DNA of 64,000 nucleotides from Panax quinquefolius (lineage: Eukaryota > Streptophyta > Magnoliopsida > Apiales > Araliaceae), in the NCBI GenBank assembly GCA_020205615.1, contig CM035171.1, positions 3,516,267-3,580,266 of the forward strand, given 5' to 3'. Numbering within the stretch: position 1 is the first letter of the stretch; each line of letters starts with the position of its first letter. The notes under the pieces are model-generated. The model was not told the DNA's origin, did no database searches, and worked only from the letters and a program-made list of their open reading frames with translations. Of this stretch, positions 47,340 through 58,465 are shown piece after piece. A program made the translations under genes and the position numbers.

Positions 47340-49877
47340 GGTGTGGATTTGACATAATGTTATAGTTATGGGTAGTATTCATAAATTTTGCAAAGTACGC
47401 AAGTTGTTATATAATATTCGATTGGTCGGGGAATATTCTTTTTGTCGGAGAATATCTGTACGACGGTACAATCATTGGTGGACCCCGCAACGGAATTATT
47501 GTCGGATTGAGAAAACGACAAAAATATTTTATGAAAATAACGGCGGAAGTTTTACTGCTAATTAATCTTGTTGAACTACTTATGTAGTAAAAGTGCGATG
47601 TCTGGCGTAGTTGCATAAGTAAGCACACAATATTGATTATTGATGCTTACGTGATAAGTCACTCAGTTTTGTTTTATTGGTATTATTAATGTAATAAAAC
47701 AAAATACTTTTATAAAGTTATTCTATAAATAGAATATATTATATTCTATTATCGTAGTGTTGTATAAAGGTGTCTGCGTAGTGTTTTGCGTAGTAAAATC
47801 TTTTTATATAAAATAGAATACTTTTATAAAGTTATTCTATAAATAGAATATATTATATTTTATTATGCATAGTGCCTACATAGTATTTTTGCATAATAAA
47901 ATCTTTTTTATAAAAAATGAATACTTTTATAAAGTTATCATTTTATTAGATAATAATTAGAATATATTATATTTTATTATGCATAGTGTTTGCATATTAC
48001 CTGCATAGTATTTGCATAGTAAAATCTTTTATAAAGTTATTCGTTTTATTAGATTATAAATAGAATATATTATATTTTATTTAAAAGATTTTGCTTTAAA
48101 TATGAATCGTCGATTAAAGTAAATCAATCTCGACCGTTTATGAGTTAGTTACTATGCGTCCATTTTTCTATAAATAGAAGCTCATTCCTTCATTATTTCT
48201 TACTTAATTCAATTTGAACTCTGAGAGATAAACTATAGAGAGAAAGAAGAAAAGTATTCGCTACTTCACTACTCATATATCCAAAGATTTTCTTCTTAAG
48301 GTAGGAAATATTATTTGTTGTACTTGTAAGAGGTACTCTTTTCTTTCTTATTTATGAAGAGAACTTCGTTATTCCATTCTTTATTATTATGTTGGAATAA
48401 CTCAGATATCTGCTGAGCTACCCTATCTTGGGTGAAATTCTTCATTATTCTATTCTTTATTATTATGTTGGAATAACTCATACATGCTAAAGTCTTTGCA
48501 TACATGGTGAAATTCGCCTAATATTCCATTTTTATTATTACATTGGAATATCATATACATGCGCTTTCTGTGGGACGACCAGGTTCCGTTATTTATTATT
48601 CTGTTGAATATCACATGCATGCGTTTTACGCCGGACACGGTTCCGTTATTTATTATTCTTTGGAATATCACATCGGTCGCAAATTTACCTCGACCGTTCC
48701 ATTATTATTATTCATTGGAATAACTTTTGTATACATCAAATCTGCCGCATGGATGGTGATTTCTTTTGTTATTCCATTCTTTATTATACTCAGTTGGTTA
48801 AAGTTTTGACTTCTATACTCCATGAAATTAGTGGAATATCCTTAATATTTGCGCTTCATCCAATATCTTTTCATGGAAATATTCTTCTGAGCATTCTTGA
48901 ATTTTACTCTACAAAGCAGTATCATGTTGACAATTTGGACGTTATCAGTTCCTAGATAAATTAATTCTTGAACTTGTTTTATTGAATTCTTATATCATTG
49001 TCATCATCCTCATGTTTTTATTATGTTGAAAGTCATCTGTGGCCTGTAGTGCATAGATGGACTTGGTATGATTATGACCAGGGATTATTCGGTATAATCA
49101 TAACCGTAATGTTATAAATGATGTGGAAAAAGTCCTAATTGCCCGCAGCAGCATTGATGGACGCTTTTTTGGTATGATTATGGCTATGGATTCTCTTTGG
49201 TAGTAGTAAGAGATGAATTGTTTTATGGCATGATCAGGACCGTTGATGAAAATATGATTATCTTAAGCCGTAGTACATGGATAATTCGTGGTCGTTATAC
49301 TAAAAAATATCATTGGCCGTAGTGCAGGGGTGATTCGATGATGTGGATTATTTATTAAGCTGAGTCCCAGCGATAAATGTGATGAAAAATCTTTTAAATC
49401 ATAAAAGATATTAGATTTTATTCCCTACTTGAGTCTTCTAATGGATTACTTGTTCCGCTGCAGTTAAACTTGATGTTTATTATATTTTATAAGTTTAACA
49501 CTGTTGAAGGCTAACGATAAATTATTACGCATTATCTTAGTCATAATATTTCTTCTTTGGGCTAGTTGAGCTCACCCTTTTCTTTCACCGTTTTCTTCGT
49601 GAAATGAGAACGTGGCTGAAATAGTCGGGAACGGTGATGGTCTTAGATGGTGCATTAGTAGTCCTCACTATTCAGTGAAATAGTGTGATAATAATTGTAA
49701 TGAGGACTCCTTTTAAGATTGTATACTCTCTAGTAGACAATATTTGTATTCAAACTCACAGTTTATGTTTTGTCGTATTGTACACGACAATTGTATTATT
49801 AAGTTGTATTCGAATTCTATACCATGTATCTGACGACTCAAGATGGATGATGTATACCTAATTTTGGGGGCGTAACA
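47340..49877 (+). repeat. E3 3' LTR, remaining 2.5 kb
   Basis: Continues GGTGTGGATTTGACATAATG after the second ATTAT and ends GGGGGCGTAACA. Together with 34817-34879 it gives a full LTR of about 2.6 kb. Tandem segments with CTATAAATAGAATATATTATATT at 47720-47970. The right flank begins TCAAT; the matching left copy is lost. Confidence 0.9.
48360..48780. repeat. LTR-resident minisatellite, about 65 bp unit
   Basis: Six or so degenerate units, each with TTATTCCATT..TTTATTATT, then TTGGAATA(A/T)C and a variable part. Similar arrays sit at 2250-2700, 15880-16290, 24270-24700 and 45850-46290 (inverted in the first three), so it is a fixed part of this LTR subtype. Confidence 0.85.
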
Positions 49878-50335
49878 TCAATAGCGTGCAACCCAAATAA
49901 TAACAACTCAATTGTAATTCTAAATTAAAATCCAACAATAACCCTCTTTTGAAACCAATTCAAATGAATAACAACTAAATAACAAATTAATTTGATGCAA
50001 CTCCCCGAAACTAACAGCTTTATCAAAAAGTCAACGATAAAAAGAAATAAACATCTTAAACTAAACTTCATCTATCCAAAGTGTATTAACAAGTGTTCAG
50101 CTAGCAACGATGTAATATATAAAAATTTATGTAAAGGTGTGAGCGATAATACTCAGCAAGTGACAATCTTTACTATTTAGGTGGATCAAGTATAATTTGC
50201 AAAACACTTTTTCGAAATAATTGTTTGTTCGATAACAATAGTAATATGCTTTCAAAACGAAAACAAATAATAACAAAGTAAATTCACATTCAAAAATGAT
50301 TTTAATGTATACAATATATCTTTTAATCAACAACT
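49878..50335. other. Spacer left of E4, possibly an old retrotransposon remnant
   Basis: Unique-looking AT-rich sequence. It continues on the other side of E4 at 58466, because E4 has a clean TSD. Phrases such as GTGAGCGATAATACTCAGCAAGTGAC recall LTR DNA of other plant retrotransposons; this is from memory and weak. Confidence 0.4.
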
Positions 50336-50340
50336 TTAGG

Positions 50341-52941
50341 TGTAAGACCCCAAATTATTAATAAATGAAATTTATTTTCCTCTATTTATTATTTTGAAAA
50401 AGTTAGGGTTGATTTGATTAATATGGATAGTTATGGGTAAAATACGCAAATATTTCGAATAAGCAAGTGGTTATAAAATATTCATTATTATCGGGGAATA
50501 TTCGTTTGGTCGTGGAATATTCGTACTATCGGGGAATATTCGTACGACGGCGCAGCCATGTGTGGGACCCATAACGGAAAGCGATTAGATGAAGAAAAAA
50601 CACAAATATAAGTTGTTTAAAAATAATGGCGTGTAGTTGTTATTCTGAATTATCTTGTTAAAATACTAGGTGGTTAAAACACAAGAAGATATTACCAGTA
50701 TTGCACCAATTATTGATTCTTACGTAAGAAGGCACTACTCAATAATGGTTACAATAATTACTTTATCAAAGATTTTATTTTATTGATTTAATAATTGTTG
50801 CGTTGATATTTTATATTACTATTGTTTCAATAATTGTCATTACACAAAGATTTTTTCATTATCGAAGCAATAATTCATATTATCTCAATAATATTATTAG
50901 ATAACATTATTGGCAATGTCTAGAAAGTTCTGTCTAAGGAGAGGTTTGGTCACCTAATTGCGCCAAAGAAGGAGAAATTCTTATTGAAAGCCCCTCTTCC
51001 TGGTGAACTGTCTGTCATTAATATTATGATTCTATAATATTATTTGTGAATAATTAATTATTGATTCATATGATGAGAAAAATAATGATTTTATGTGGAT
51101 ATAGATGGAGAAAATTTTAATGTGACAATTGTTGAAAATTGAAATTTTATCTTTTCCTCGATAAAATAATTCATTTAAATATATTATTATATTTTAATAA
51201 TATAATAATGGTGATATTTTTACAACGAATGTGGGATATATGAGTATACGAGGAGGAAGAGTATTTTTGTTGCAATAAATGTTTAAAACATGTTAAACAT
51301 GCTCAATGGACCCCATTTATTGAATCGAAATTTGATTATAAACCGTAAAATCGTCTGCTTATGGATTTCGGTCAATTTTTGTTTGAATTTGGAAAACTTT
51401 CTTCTCGTAAAGTTGTAGAGAATTGAATTTCCTATAAAAGACGTGAGTTTCAATTTTCTCGACAAAAGGGCTATTTATTATGAATTATTGAAGTTCAAGT
51501 TCAAAATAATTAATTTTTGGAAGTTTAAAATATTTTAAATATGAAAACGTTTTTGTCATTATTGTGGGTCTTGCATGTGTTGGAATTTGCTGAATTCAGA
51601 TCCTTAAAAGTGCGAAATTATAATATATATATATATTAATATTTTATTAAATTTTCTACTTTGGTGTTCTAAGCATTTTCCTATAAATAGGGTGCTTAGG
51701 TTAGAATTGAAAATCACACCGAAATCAAGTTTTCTCTCTATATTATCGAGTTTATTCTTGTGAGTATTTTGAGTATACTTTGAGTATTGCTATACTAAGC
51801 AAAGTTCAAGTCATAGCCTATATCCTGTTTTCAACTAAAGACTGTTTTCGAGGTAAGGGATATTTTTTTTTTCGTAATGATATTATTTCTTCAATATCAT
51901 TATCTTTGAAATATTGATCTGAAGTTTTATTAAATTTGGAACTTTTGGTGTCTGAGTTACTATTCACGATACAGCACTATTTACGTATACGACATTATTC
52001 ACGAATACTTGTGACTATTCATCGAAAAATAAAAATTTTCCTTTTCGTCAAAATATCTATTATGGATACTAGCTTTGATTGTATCCATGTTTTGATCATT
52101 CTTGAATTTTACTTCACTCGATTACTTATGAAGTATTTTTGAACTTGGATTGTTTAAAATACTTAAATCCTTAATATTTGTTCTTTTGTTTCAATCGATT
52201 CGCTTTCTTTGAAATATTTTCATCATCCTCACCCTAAATGATGATATTATCAATATCTTTGGCCCAGAAGTGCAAAAGATGAATGATTTCTTGATGAATA
52301 TCTTTGGCCCAGTAGTGCAAAAATGAACAGTGTTTGATTTAACACGATTAATCGATGAATATCTTTGGCCTATAGTGCAAAGATGAATATTTGATTCGAG
52401 ATATATATCGATTGATGTTACAGGGATAAAATATCGACGATGAACTTTTAAATTCATATATAGAAGATAGTAGTTTGCATTCTCTACTTAACTCTTCTAA
52501 TGAATTGTTGTTTCACCGCAGCTGTTGATTTAAAACCGGTTGCTCATTGTATTCTATTAGATTTTTCCTCGTCAAGACTAACGATAATTTGTTGTATATT
52601 ATCTTAGTCATAATATTCTTTATCGGGCAAGTTGAGCTCACCCTTTTCCTTTTTGTTCCATTTTTCTTCTCGTGAGGCGAGAATGTAATGAAAGTACTAG
52701 TCTGGGTCCTGGAATGAAGGTTCTGTAGAGAGTTGTTTGGTAGTCCTCACCATTTTTGTAAAATAATGTATCAATAATTATGATGGGGATTTATTTGCGT
52801 GTGAATATTGTCTAGATGGCAATATCTATATTAAACTCACGCTTTATATGTTGTAATAATAAAGTTGTAGTTATTTCGTACCATGTATTTGGCGACTCGT
52901 GAATGGGTTGGATGGAATGGACCTATTTTGGGGGCATCACA
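50341..52941 (+). repeat. 5' LTR of E4
   Basis: TGTAAGACCCCAAATTATT to GGGGGCATCACA. TATA-like CTATAAATAGGG at about 51680. Three CATCTTTGCACT-type repeats (inverted) at 52250-52390. Confidence 0.92.
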
Positions 52942-52957
52942 AATTGTATCGTAGCTT
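52942..52957 (+). other. Primer-binding site of E4, degenerate
   Basis: AATTGTATCGTAGCTT occupies the place of TGGTATCAGAGCTT. It is changed at the first bases and at the CAG site. Confidence 0.65.
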
Positions 52958-53125
52958 AGGGATATGATCTCCGGAGATCTAGAATAGAACTAGAGGGAGA
53001 GACGAGTAAATCCTTCACTAGTGTGTCCTACCTAAGCTTATTTGTTAGTTGGTTAAGATATATAGGATATTATGTGATATATTGATTTCTTTAATTAACA
53101 TTTGTTTTATGACAAAGATTTGAGA

Positions 53126-54340
53126 ATGTCGATCGAGAATATTAACAATTGAGTAGTAATTAGACCGTGGAGATGCCTCAGATTTACCAACGAGGAGAAC
53201 GTGCAACAGTCGGGCAATGTACTTCTCCCGTGAACAACACCAATGAAAGCGTATGATGAACGAGGGATGTTTAGAAGCTTTTTGCAGCTCATGCAAAATC
53301 GATTTAGGAGACTCGTGTTCAAAATACGGGAGAAATGATAGCAATTCACGGTGGTCACAATGACAAGCGCTTCAAAGAGTTGGGACCACCGCATTGGGGA
53401 AAGCCAGATCCGATTAAGCGAGACGTGGGTCAAACAAATTACCAAGATATTCGATGTCTTGGGATGCACGAGGAACAGAAAGTTCCATTCGCTACTTTTA
53501 TGTTCCGAACGAGGCAGACATCGTGGGAATCATGAAGCGTACCCCATCCAAATTTGACTCAAAGATGTCAAGGGAGACGTTTCAAAAATTCAATGACAAG
53601 TACTTCCCCGAAAGTATTCGGCTATATGAAGGAAGTGGAGTTTATTAGGGACCGAGCGATAATACGACAAGTCCCAAAGATGAGGCAAAGTTCATGAGTT
53701 ATCCAGTTTGCAGACCTCATTTGGTGGAGAATGAGGAATGTATGACGCGGATGTTTCGAGAGGTTTGAAACCCGACATACGCCAAGATCTCATTTCTCAT
53801 AAATTTTCTCTCTTCAGATGTTGTCAATGTGGCTCATTGTTAGAAATGAGATAACGAGTATGTTCAATCGAGGACCATAACCGTGGATCATACTCAAGAT
53901 AGCGATCCATCGTAATAACGATAACCAAATGGAGAAAGAAGAATACGGACAAAGGCGGTAAACTACTCGTGGTAATCGTGGCCATGAAAATAGAAGAAGC
54001 GAGTCGGGAGGAGATTTTAAAAGAGGAGATTCAATAACGACCATGTGAAGAAGACGCCAACACCAAAGAAAGAATCGGTTCCAAGGGAGGAGAAAGACCA
54101 CCGGTCGATATGTTACAAATGCGGAAAGAGGGATATATCACCCAAACCGCCCACAACAGCTTTAAGGTATGCTATAATTGTGGAAAAGAAGGACATATCG
54201 CTTCGAGATTAGACGTATCGAAACCCAGTCAAGCGGAATGGTGACTTAAAAGGATGTCCCGTAAAAGGTTAAAGTCAACGGTTCTGGAAGAGCGTTTGTC
54301 GTGACCGACCAAAATGCGAAAATCCGAACGGGTTAGCACG
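53126..54340 (+). pseudogene. E4 gag polyprotein
   Basis: ATG 53126 starts MSIENINN and soon stops. The core appears in shifted frames: KRTPSKFDSKMSRETFQKFN, KYFPESIRLYE, PHLVENEECMTRMFRE. Two zinc knuckles follow: a damaged first one (CYKCGKRDI, about 54113) and CYNCGKEGHIASR (about 54170), the latter missing its final Cys. Gag would form the RNA-packaging particle. The frame is broken at least five times. Confidence 0.8.
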
Positions 54341-54720
54341 GGTTAGTTAATTATAAATTCTTGCAAGTTTACACCTTACTAGATACCCCTGCTTCTACCC
54401 ATTCTTTTATCTCTCTGCATAAGGCCAACGCTTTGAACTTGACTACGGAGAAATTAGACTTTGACCTATTTATGGAGACTCTGTAGAGAAACTTTCATTA
54501 CATCCGTTGTTTAGAAATCTTGCTTGATTCAGTCAGTTGCACTATCACATTACCTCGTTAACCTTATTTCTATAGAGATATTTGCTTTTGATGTGATTTT
54601 AAGGTTAACTACTCATCACGCCGAAATTGATTACTTTCGTAAGTGTCATAGTTTTCATATTCCTAAGCAACTCCGTTATTCAATTCAAGCAATCAAACCA
54701 TTGTAGTCAAACATTTTCAT
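54341..54720 (+). pseudogene. E4 aspartic protease
   Basis: LVNYKF then YTLLDT at about 54366. The catalytic DTGST is altered to DTPAST by a local change where other copies read ACCGGTTCT. FDVILR and TTHHAEID (54585-54630) replace ILGIDWLTTHHA, with Gly-Ile-Asp-Trp lost. Ends near SSHE. Confidence 0.75.
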
Positions 54721-55984
54721 ATCAAGCCATGAAGTCATTCGTTTATTACGGATGTCAAGTTTTCTTAGTCCATGTTATGGATTTGAATAAAGACACGCCG
54801 ATTTGAATAATATTCTCGTTGTTATTGATTTTTCCGACTTATTTCTGAAGAATTTCTTGCTTACTCCCAAAGCCCGATATTAAATTTTGTATCGACTTTG
54901 AACCCGGTACAAAACTCATTTCTAAAATCTCATATCGAATGGCTCCTATTGAACTTCGTGAGTTAAAATTCAACTATAGAATTTGGTACCGAGCCTTTAT
55001 CCGTGACTTCCTTTGTGGAATGCACCGCCGAGACTCTCCGTAGGGGACACCATATTCGTGCGATAATAAACCGATAGTGTCATTGTAACGTGCTATCCAA
55101 GGTTGGGATATGAGTCACGCTTTGAGAACAACCTAAGTCGATAATCAAATACGTAGCTTTCAGGCTTAGTTGGTTATTATCGAGATTCGTTGAAGGATAT
55201 TATCGAATCGCTATTCCATTAACGCAATTGACTCGTAGAGATACAAAATTCGAATGGAGCAAGGAATGGGAAGAGCTTCAAGAACTCAAGAGAGACTCAT
55301 TTCAAAGACATGTTCTCGACCATGCCATCCTCGGAAAAGCGAACGTGGTAGCCGACGTGTTGAGTAGAAGATCGATATAAGTACGAAGTACGATATTGTC
55401 AAAGACTAATTTCAGTATAATTTACAAATAATAGAGATGGAGATGAAAACTCTAGGTACCCACGTGATGATATACGAGTATAATCGACTTTTAATCGATA
55501 AAGTTAAAAGCTGCTCAAGCTACACACCGAGTGATGAATTTGAAGAAGAAGGTGCAAGAAGTTGTTATTTCAAAAGCGAGAATCGGTGAGGTGAGGAAAG
55601 CTCAAACCTTCGATTTATTAATCCATTTGAAATTCTCGATCGAATAGGAATCGTGGCCTATAGACTCGTTTTTACCGCCAAATATGACGCGTGTTCATAA
55701 CGCTTTTCACGTATCGATGTTACGTAAATATGTGGACGACCCAACCACGCTATCGAAGTTAGAACCGGATTTATAGCCAAAACTTAACATACGAGGAGGT
55801 ACTGCCAAGATCTTGGATAGGAAAGAACATGTCCTATGTACTGAGGTTATACCACAAGTTAAAGTTACGTGGAGGAATCATGCTATAGAGGAAATGACCG
55901 GGAATTGAAAACGAAAATGAAAGCGGTATCCTCACCTTTTCAAACACTGTGTGACGTACGCCAATTTCGAGGACGAAATTTCAT
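54721..55984 (+). pseudogene. E4 pol remnants with the same deletions as E2
   Basis: Linker, first RT codons (RMAPIELRELK, about 54945), the GACTTCCTTTGTGGAATGC module (55006-55125), then the RT connection region (FVEGYYRIAIPLTQLTRRDTKFEWSKE, 55185-55270). Next come RNase H end codons (KANVVADVLSRRS, 55335-55372), the stretch to KARIGEVRK (about 55575-55600), and a direct joint to the integrase C-terminus (LPPNMTRVHNAF, SMLRKYVDDP, 55670-55742), ending before the polypurine tract. All catalytic cores are missing. Confidence 0.82.
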
Positions 55985-55996
55985 AAGGAGGGAGGT
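55985..55996 (+). other. Polypurine tract of E4
   Basis: AAGGAGGGAGGT before the LTR start TGAAGACCCC. Confidence 0.85.
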
Positions 55997-58460
55997 TGAA
56001 GACCCCAAATTATTAATAAATGAAATTTATTTTCCTCTATTTATTATTTTGAAATAGTAAGGGTTGATTTGATTAATGTGGATAGTTATGGGTAAAATAC
56101 GCAAATATTTCAATAAGCAAGTGGTTATAAAATATTCATTATTGTCGGGAATATTCATTTGGTGTGGAATATTCTGCATCGTCGGGAATATTCGCATGCA
56201 CTGGCTGCGAATGCCATGTGTGGGCCCCATAACGGAAAAGCGATTGGATGAAGAAAACGACAAATATAAGTTGTTTAAAAATAACTACAGAGTTATTATC
56301 AAGTTATACCGTTAAAATACCCGTGGTTTAAAACACAAGAAGACACTGTATTGCACCAATTATTGATTCTTACGTAAAAAGGCACTACTCAATAATGGTT
56401 ACGTAATTATCGCTCAATTATTTTATTTTATTGATTTAATAATTGTCATGCGTTGATATTTTATATTCTCATTGTTTCAATAATTGTCATTACACGGTAT
56501 TTTTTCATTATCGAAGCAATAATTCATATTATCCTAATAATATTATTAGATAACATTATTGGCAATGTCTAGAAAGTTCGCTTCAAGGAGAGGTTTGGTC
56601 ACCTAATTGCGCCGCCAAAGAAGGAAAAATTCTTATCGAAAGCCCCTCTTCCTGTGAATCGCCTCATTGTCAATATTGTGATTCTCGTAATATTATTTGT
56701 GAATAATTAATTATTGATTTATATGATGACGAAAATATTGATTTTATGTGGATATAGATGGAGAAAATTTTAATGTGACAATTATTGAAAATTAAAATTT
56801 TATCTTTTCTCGATAAAATAATTTATTTAAATATATTATTATATTTTAATAATATAATAATGGTGATATTTTTACAACGAATGTGGGATATATGAGTATA
56901 CGAGGAGGAAGAGTATTTTTGTTGCAATAAATATTTAAAACATGTTAAACATGTCATGGGGACCCCATTTATCGAATCGAAATTTGATTATAAATTTCGT
57001 AAAAAATCGCTTGCTTGTGGATTTCGATCAATTTCTGCTTGAAATTTGGAAAAACTTTCTTCTCGCAGTTGTAGAGAATTGAATTTCCTATAAAAGTCAC
57101 GAGTTTGAATTTTCCGACAAAAAGAACCATTTATTATGAATTATTGAAGTTCAAGTTCAAATAATTAATTTTTGGAAGTTTAAAATATTTTAAATATGAA
57201 AAATGTTTTTGTCATTATTGTGGGTCTTGCATGTGTTGGAATTTGCTGAATTCAGATCCTTAAAAGTGGGCGTAGAAATTATAATATATATATTAATATT
57301 TTATTAAATTTTTTTTTTTTGTTTCTAAGCATTTTCCTATAAATAGGTGTCTTAGGTTAGAATTGAAAATCACACCGTAAATCAAGTTTTCTCTCTATAT
57401 TATCGGCGTTATTCTTGTGAGTATTTTGAGTATACTTTGAATATTGCTATACTGGTGCAAGTTCAAGTCATAGCCTATATCCTGTTTCAACTAAGATCTT
57501 GTCTTTCGAGGTAAGGGATATTTTTTCATAATGATATTATTTCTTCAATATCATTATCTTTGAAATATTCGATTTGAAGTTTTATTAAATTTGGAACTTT
57601 TGGTGTCTGAGAGTTACTATTCACGATACTGGAATATTCACGTGATCGACACTATTCACGTAATACGACACTATTCATCGAAAAATGAAATTTTTTCCTT
57701 TTCGTCTAAAATATCTATTATGGATACTAGCTTTGATTGTATCCATGTTTTGATCATTCTTGAATTTTACTCCACTACGATTACTTATGAAGTATTTTTG
57801 AACTTGGATTGTTTAAAATACTTAATCCTTAATATTTGTTCTTTTGTTTCATCGGATTCGCTTTTCTTTGAAATATTTTTCATCATCTCGATCCTAAATG
57901 ATGATATTATTGAATATCTTTGGCTCAGAAGTGCAAAGATGAATGATTTCTTGATGAATATCTTTGGCGTAGAGTGCAAAAAATGAACAGTGTTTGTAGA
58001 CGAACATGACCAGGTCGATGAATATCTTTGGCTGTAGTCAAAAAAGATGAATATTTGATTCCGATATATATTGATTGATGTTACAGGGATAAAATATCGA
58101 CGATGAACTTTTAAATTCATATATAGAAGATAGTAGTTTGCATTCTCTACTTAACTCTTCTAATGAATTGTTGTTTCCGCTGCAGTTGTTGATTTAAAAT
58201 TGGTTGTCAATTGTATTCTATTAGATTTTTCCCTGTTGAAGACTAACGATAATTTGTTGTATATTATCTTAGTCATAATATTCTTTACTGGGTTAGTTGA
58301 GCTCACCCTTTTCCTTTTTGTTCCATTTTTCTAGATGACAATATATGTATTAAACTCACAGTTTATATGTTGTAATAATAAAGTTGTAGTTATTTTTGTA
58401 CTATGTATTTGGCGACTTAGAATGGGTTGGATGGAATGAACCTATTTTGGGGGCGTCACA
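55997..58460 (+). repeat. 3' LTR of E4
   Basis: Starts TGAAGACCCCAAATTATT (one T lost from TGTAAG) and ends GGGGGCGTCACA. Compared with the 5' LTR, the segment after TTTTTGTTCCATTTTTCT (58330) is deleted up to the GATGACAATAT landmark. Inverted CATCTTTGCACT repeats at 57905-58050. Confidence 0.9.
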
Positions 58461-58465
58461 TTAGG

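Larger units (their letters stand above)
32291..49877 (+). mobile_element. E3: non-autonomous Tekay-like element with a coiled-coil frame instead of gag
   Basis: Truncated 5' LTR (32291-32472), degenerate primer site, a coiled-coil coding region in the gag position, protease, deleted pol, polypurine tract and 3' LTR. The 3' LTR starts at 34817, is interrupted at 34880 by a solo LTR that itself contains E5, and resumes at 47340-49877. The internal domain is 2344 bp. It shares the RT deletion junction with E1 and the integrase deletion junction with E2 and E4. Confidence 0.82.
50341..58460 (+). mobile_element. E4: complete-ended non-autonomous Tekay-like chromovirus
   Basis: TTAGG at 50336-50340 recurs at 58461-58465, a clean TSD. 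Two LTRs (2601 and 2464 bp) flank a 3.05 kb internal region with gag, protease and the same deleted pol as E2. No RT core, RNase H core or integrase core is present, so it must have moved in trans. The 3' LTR lacks about 130 bp around 58330 that are present in the 5' LTR. Confidence 0.93.
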
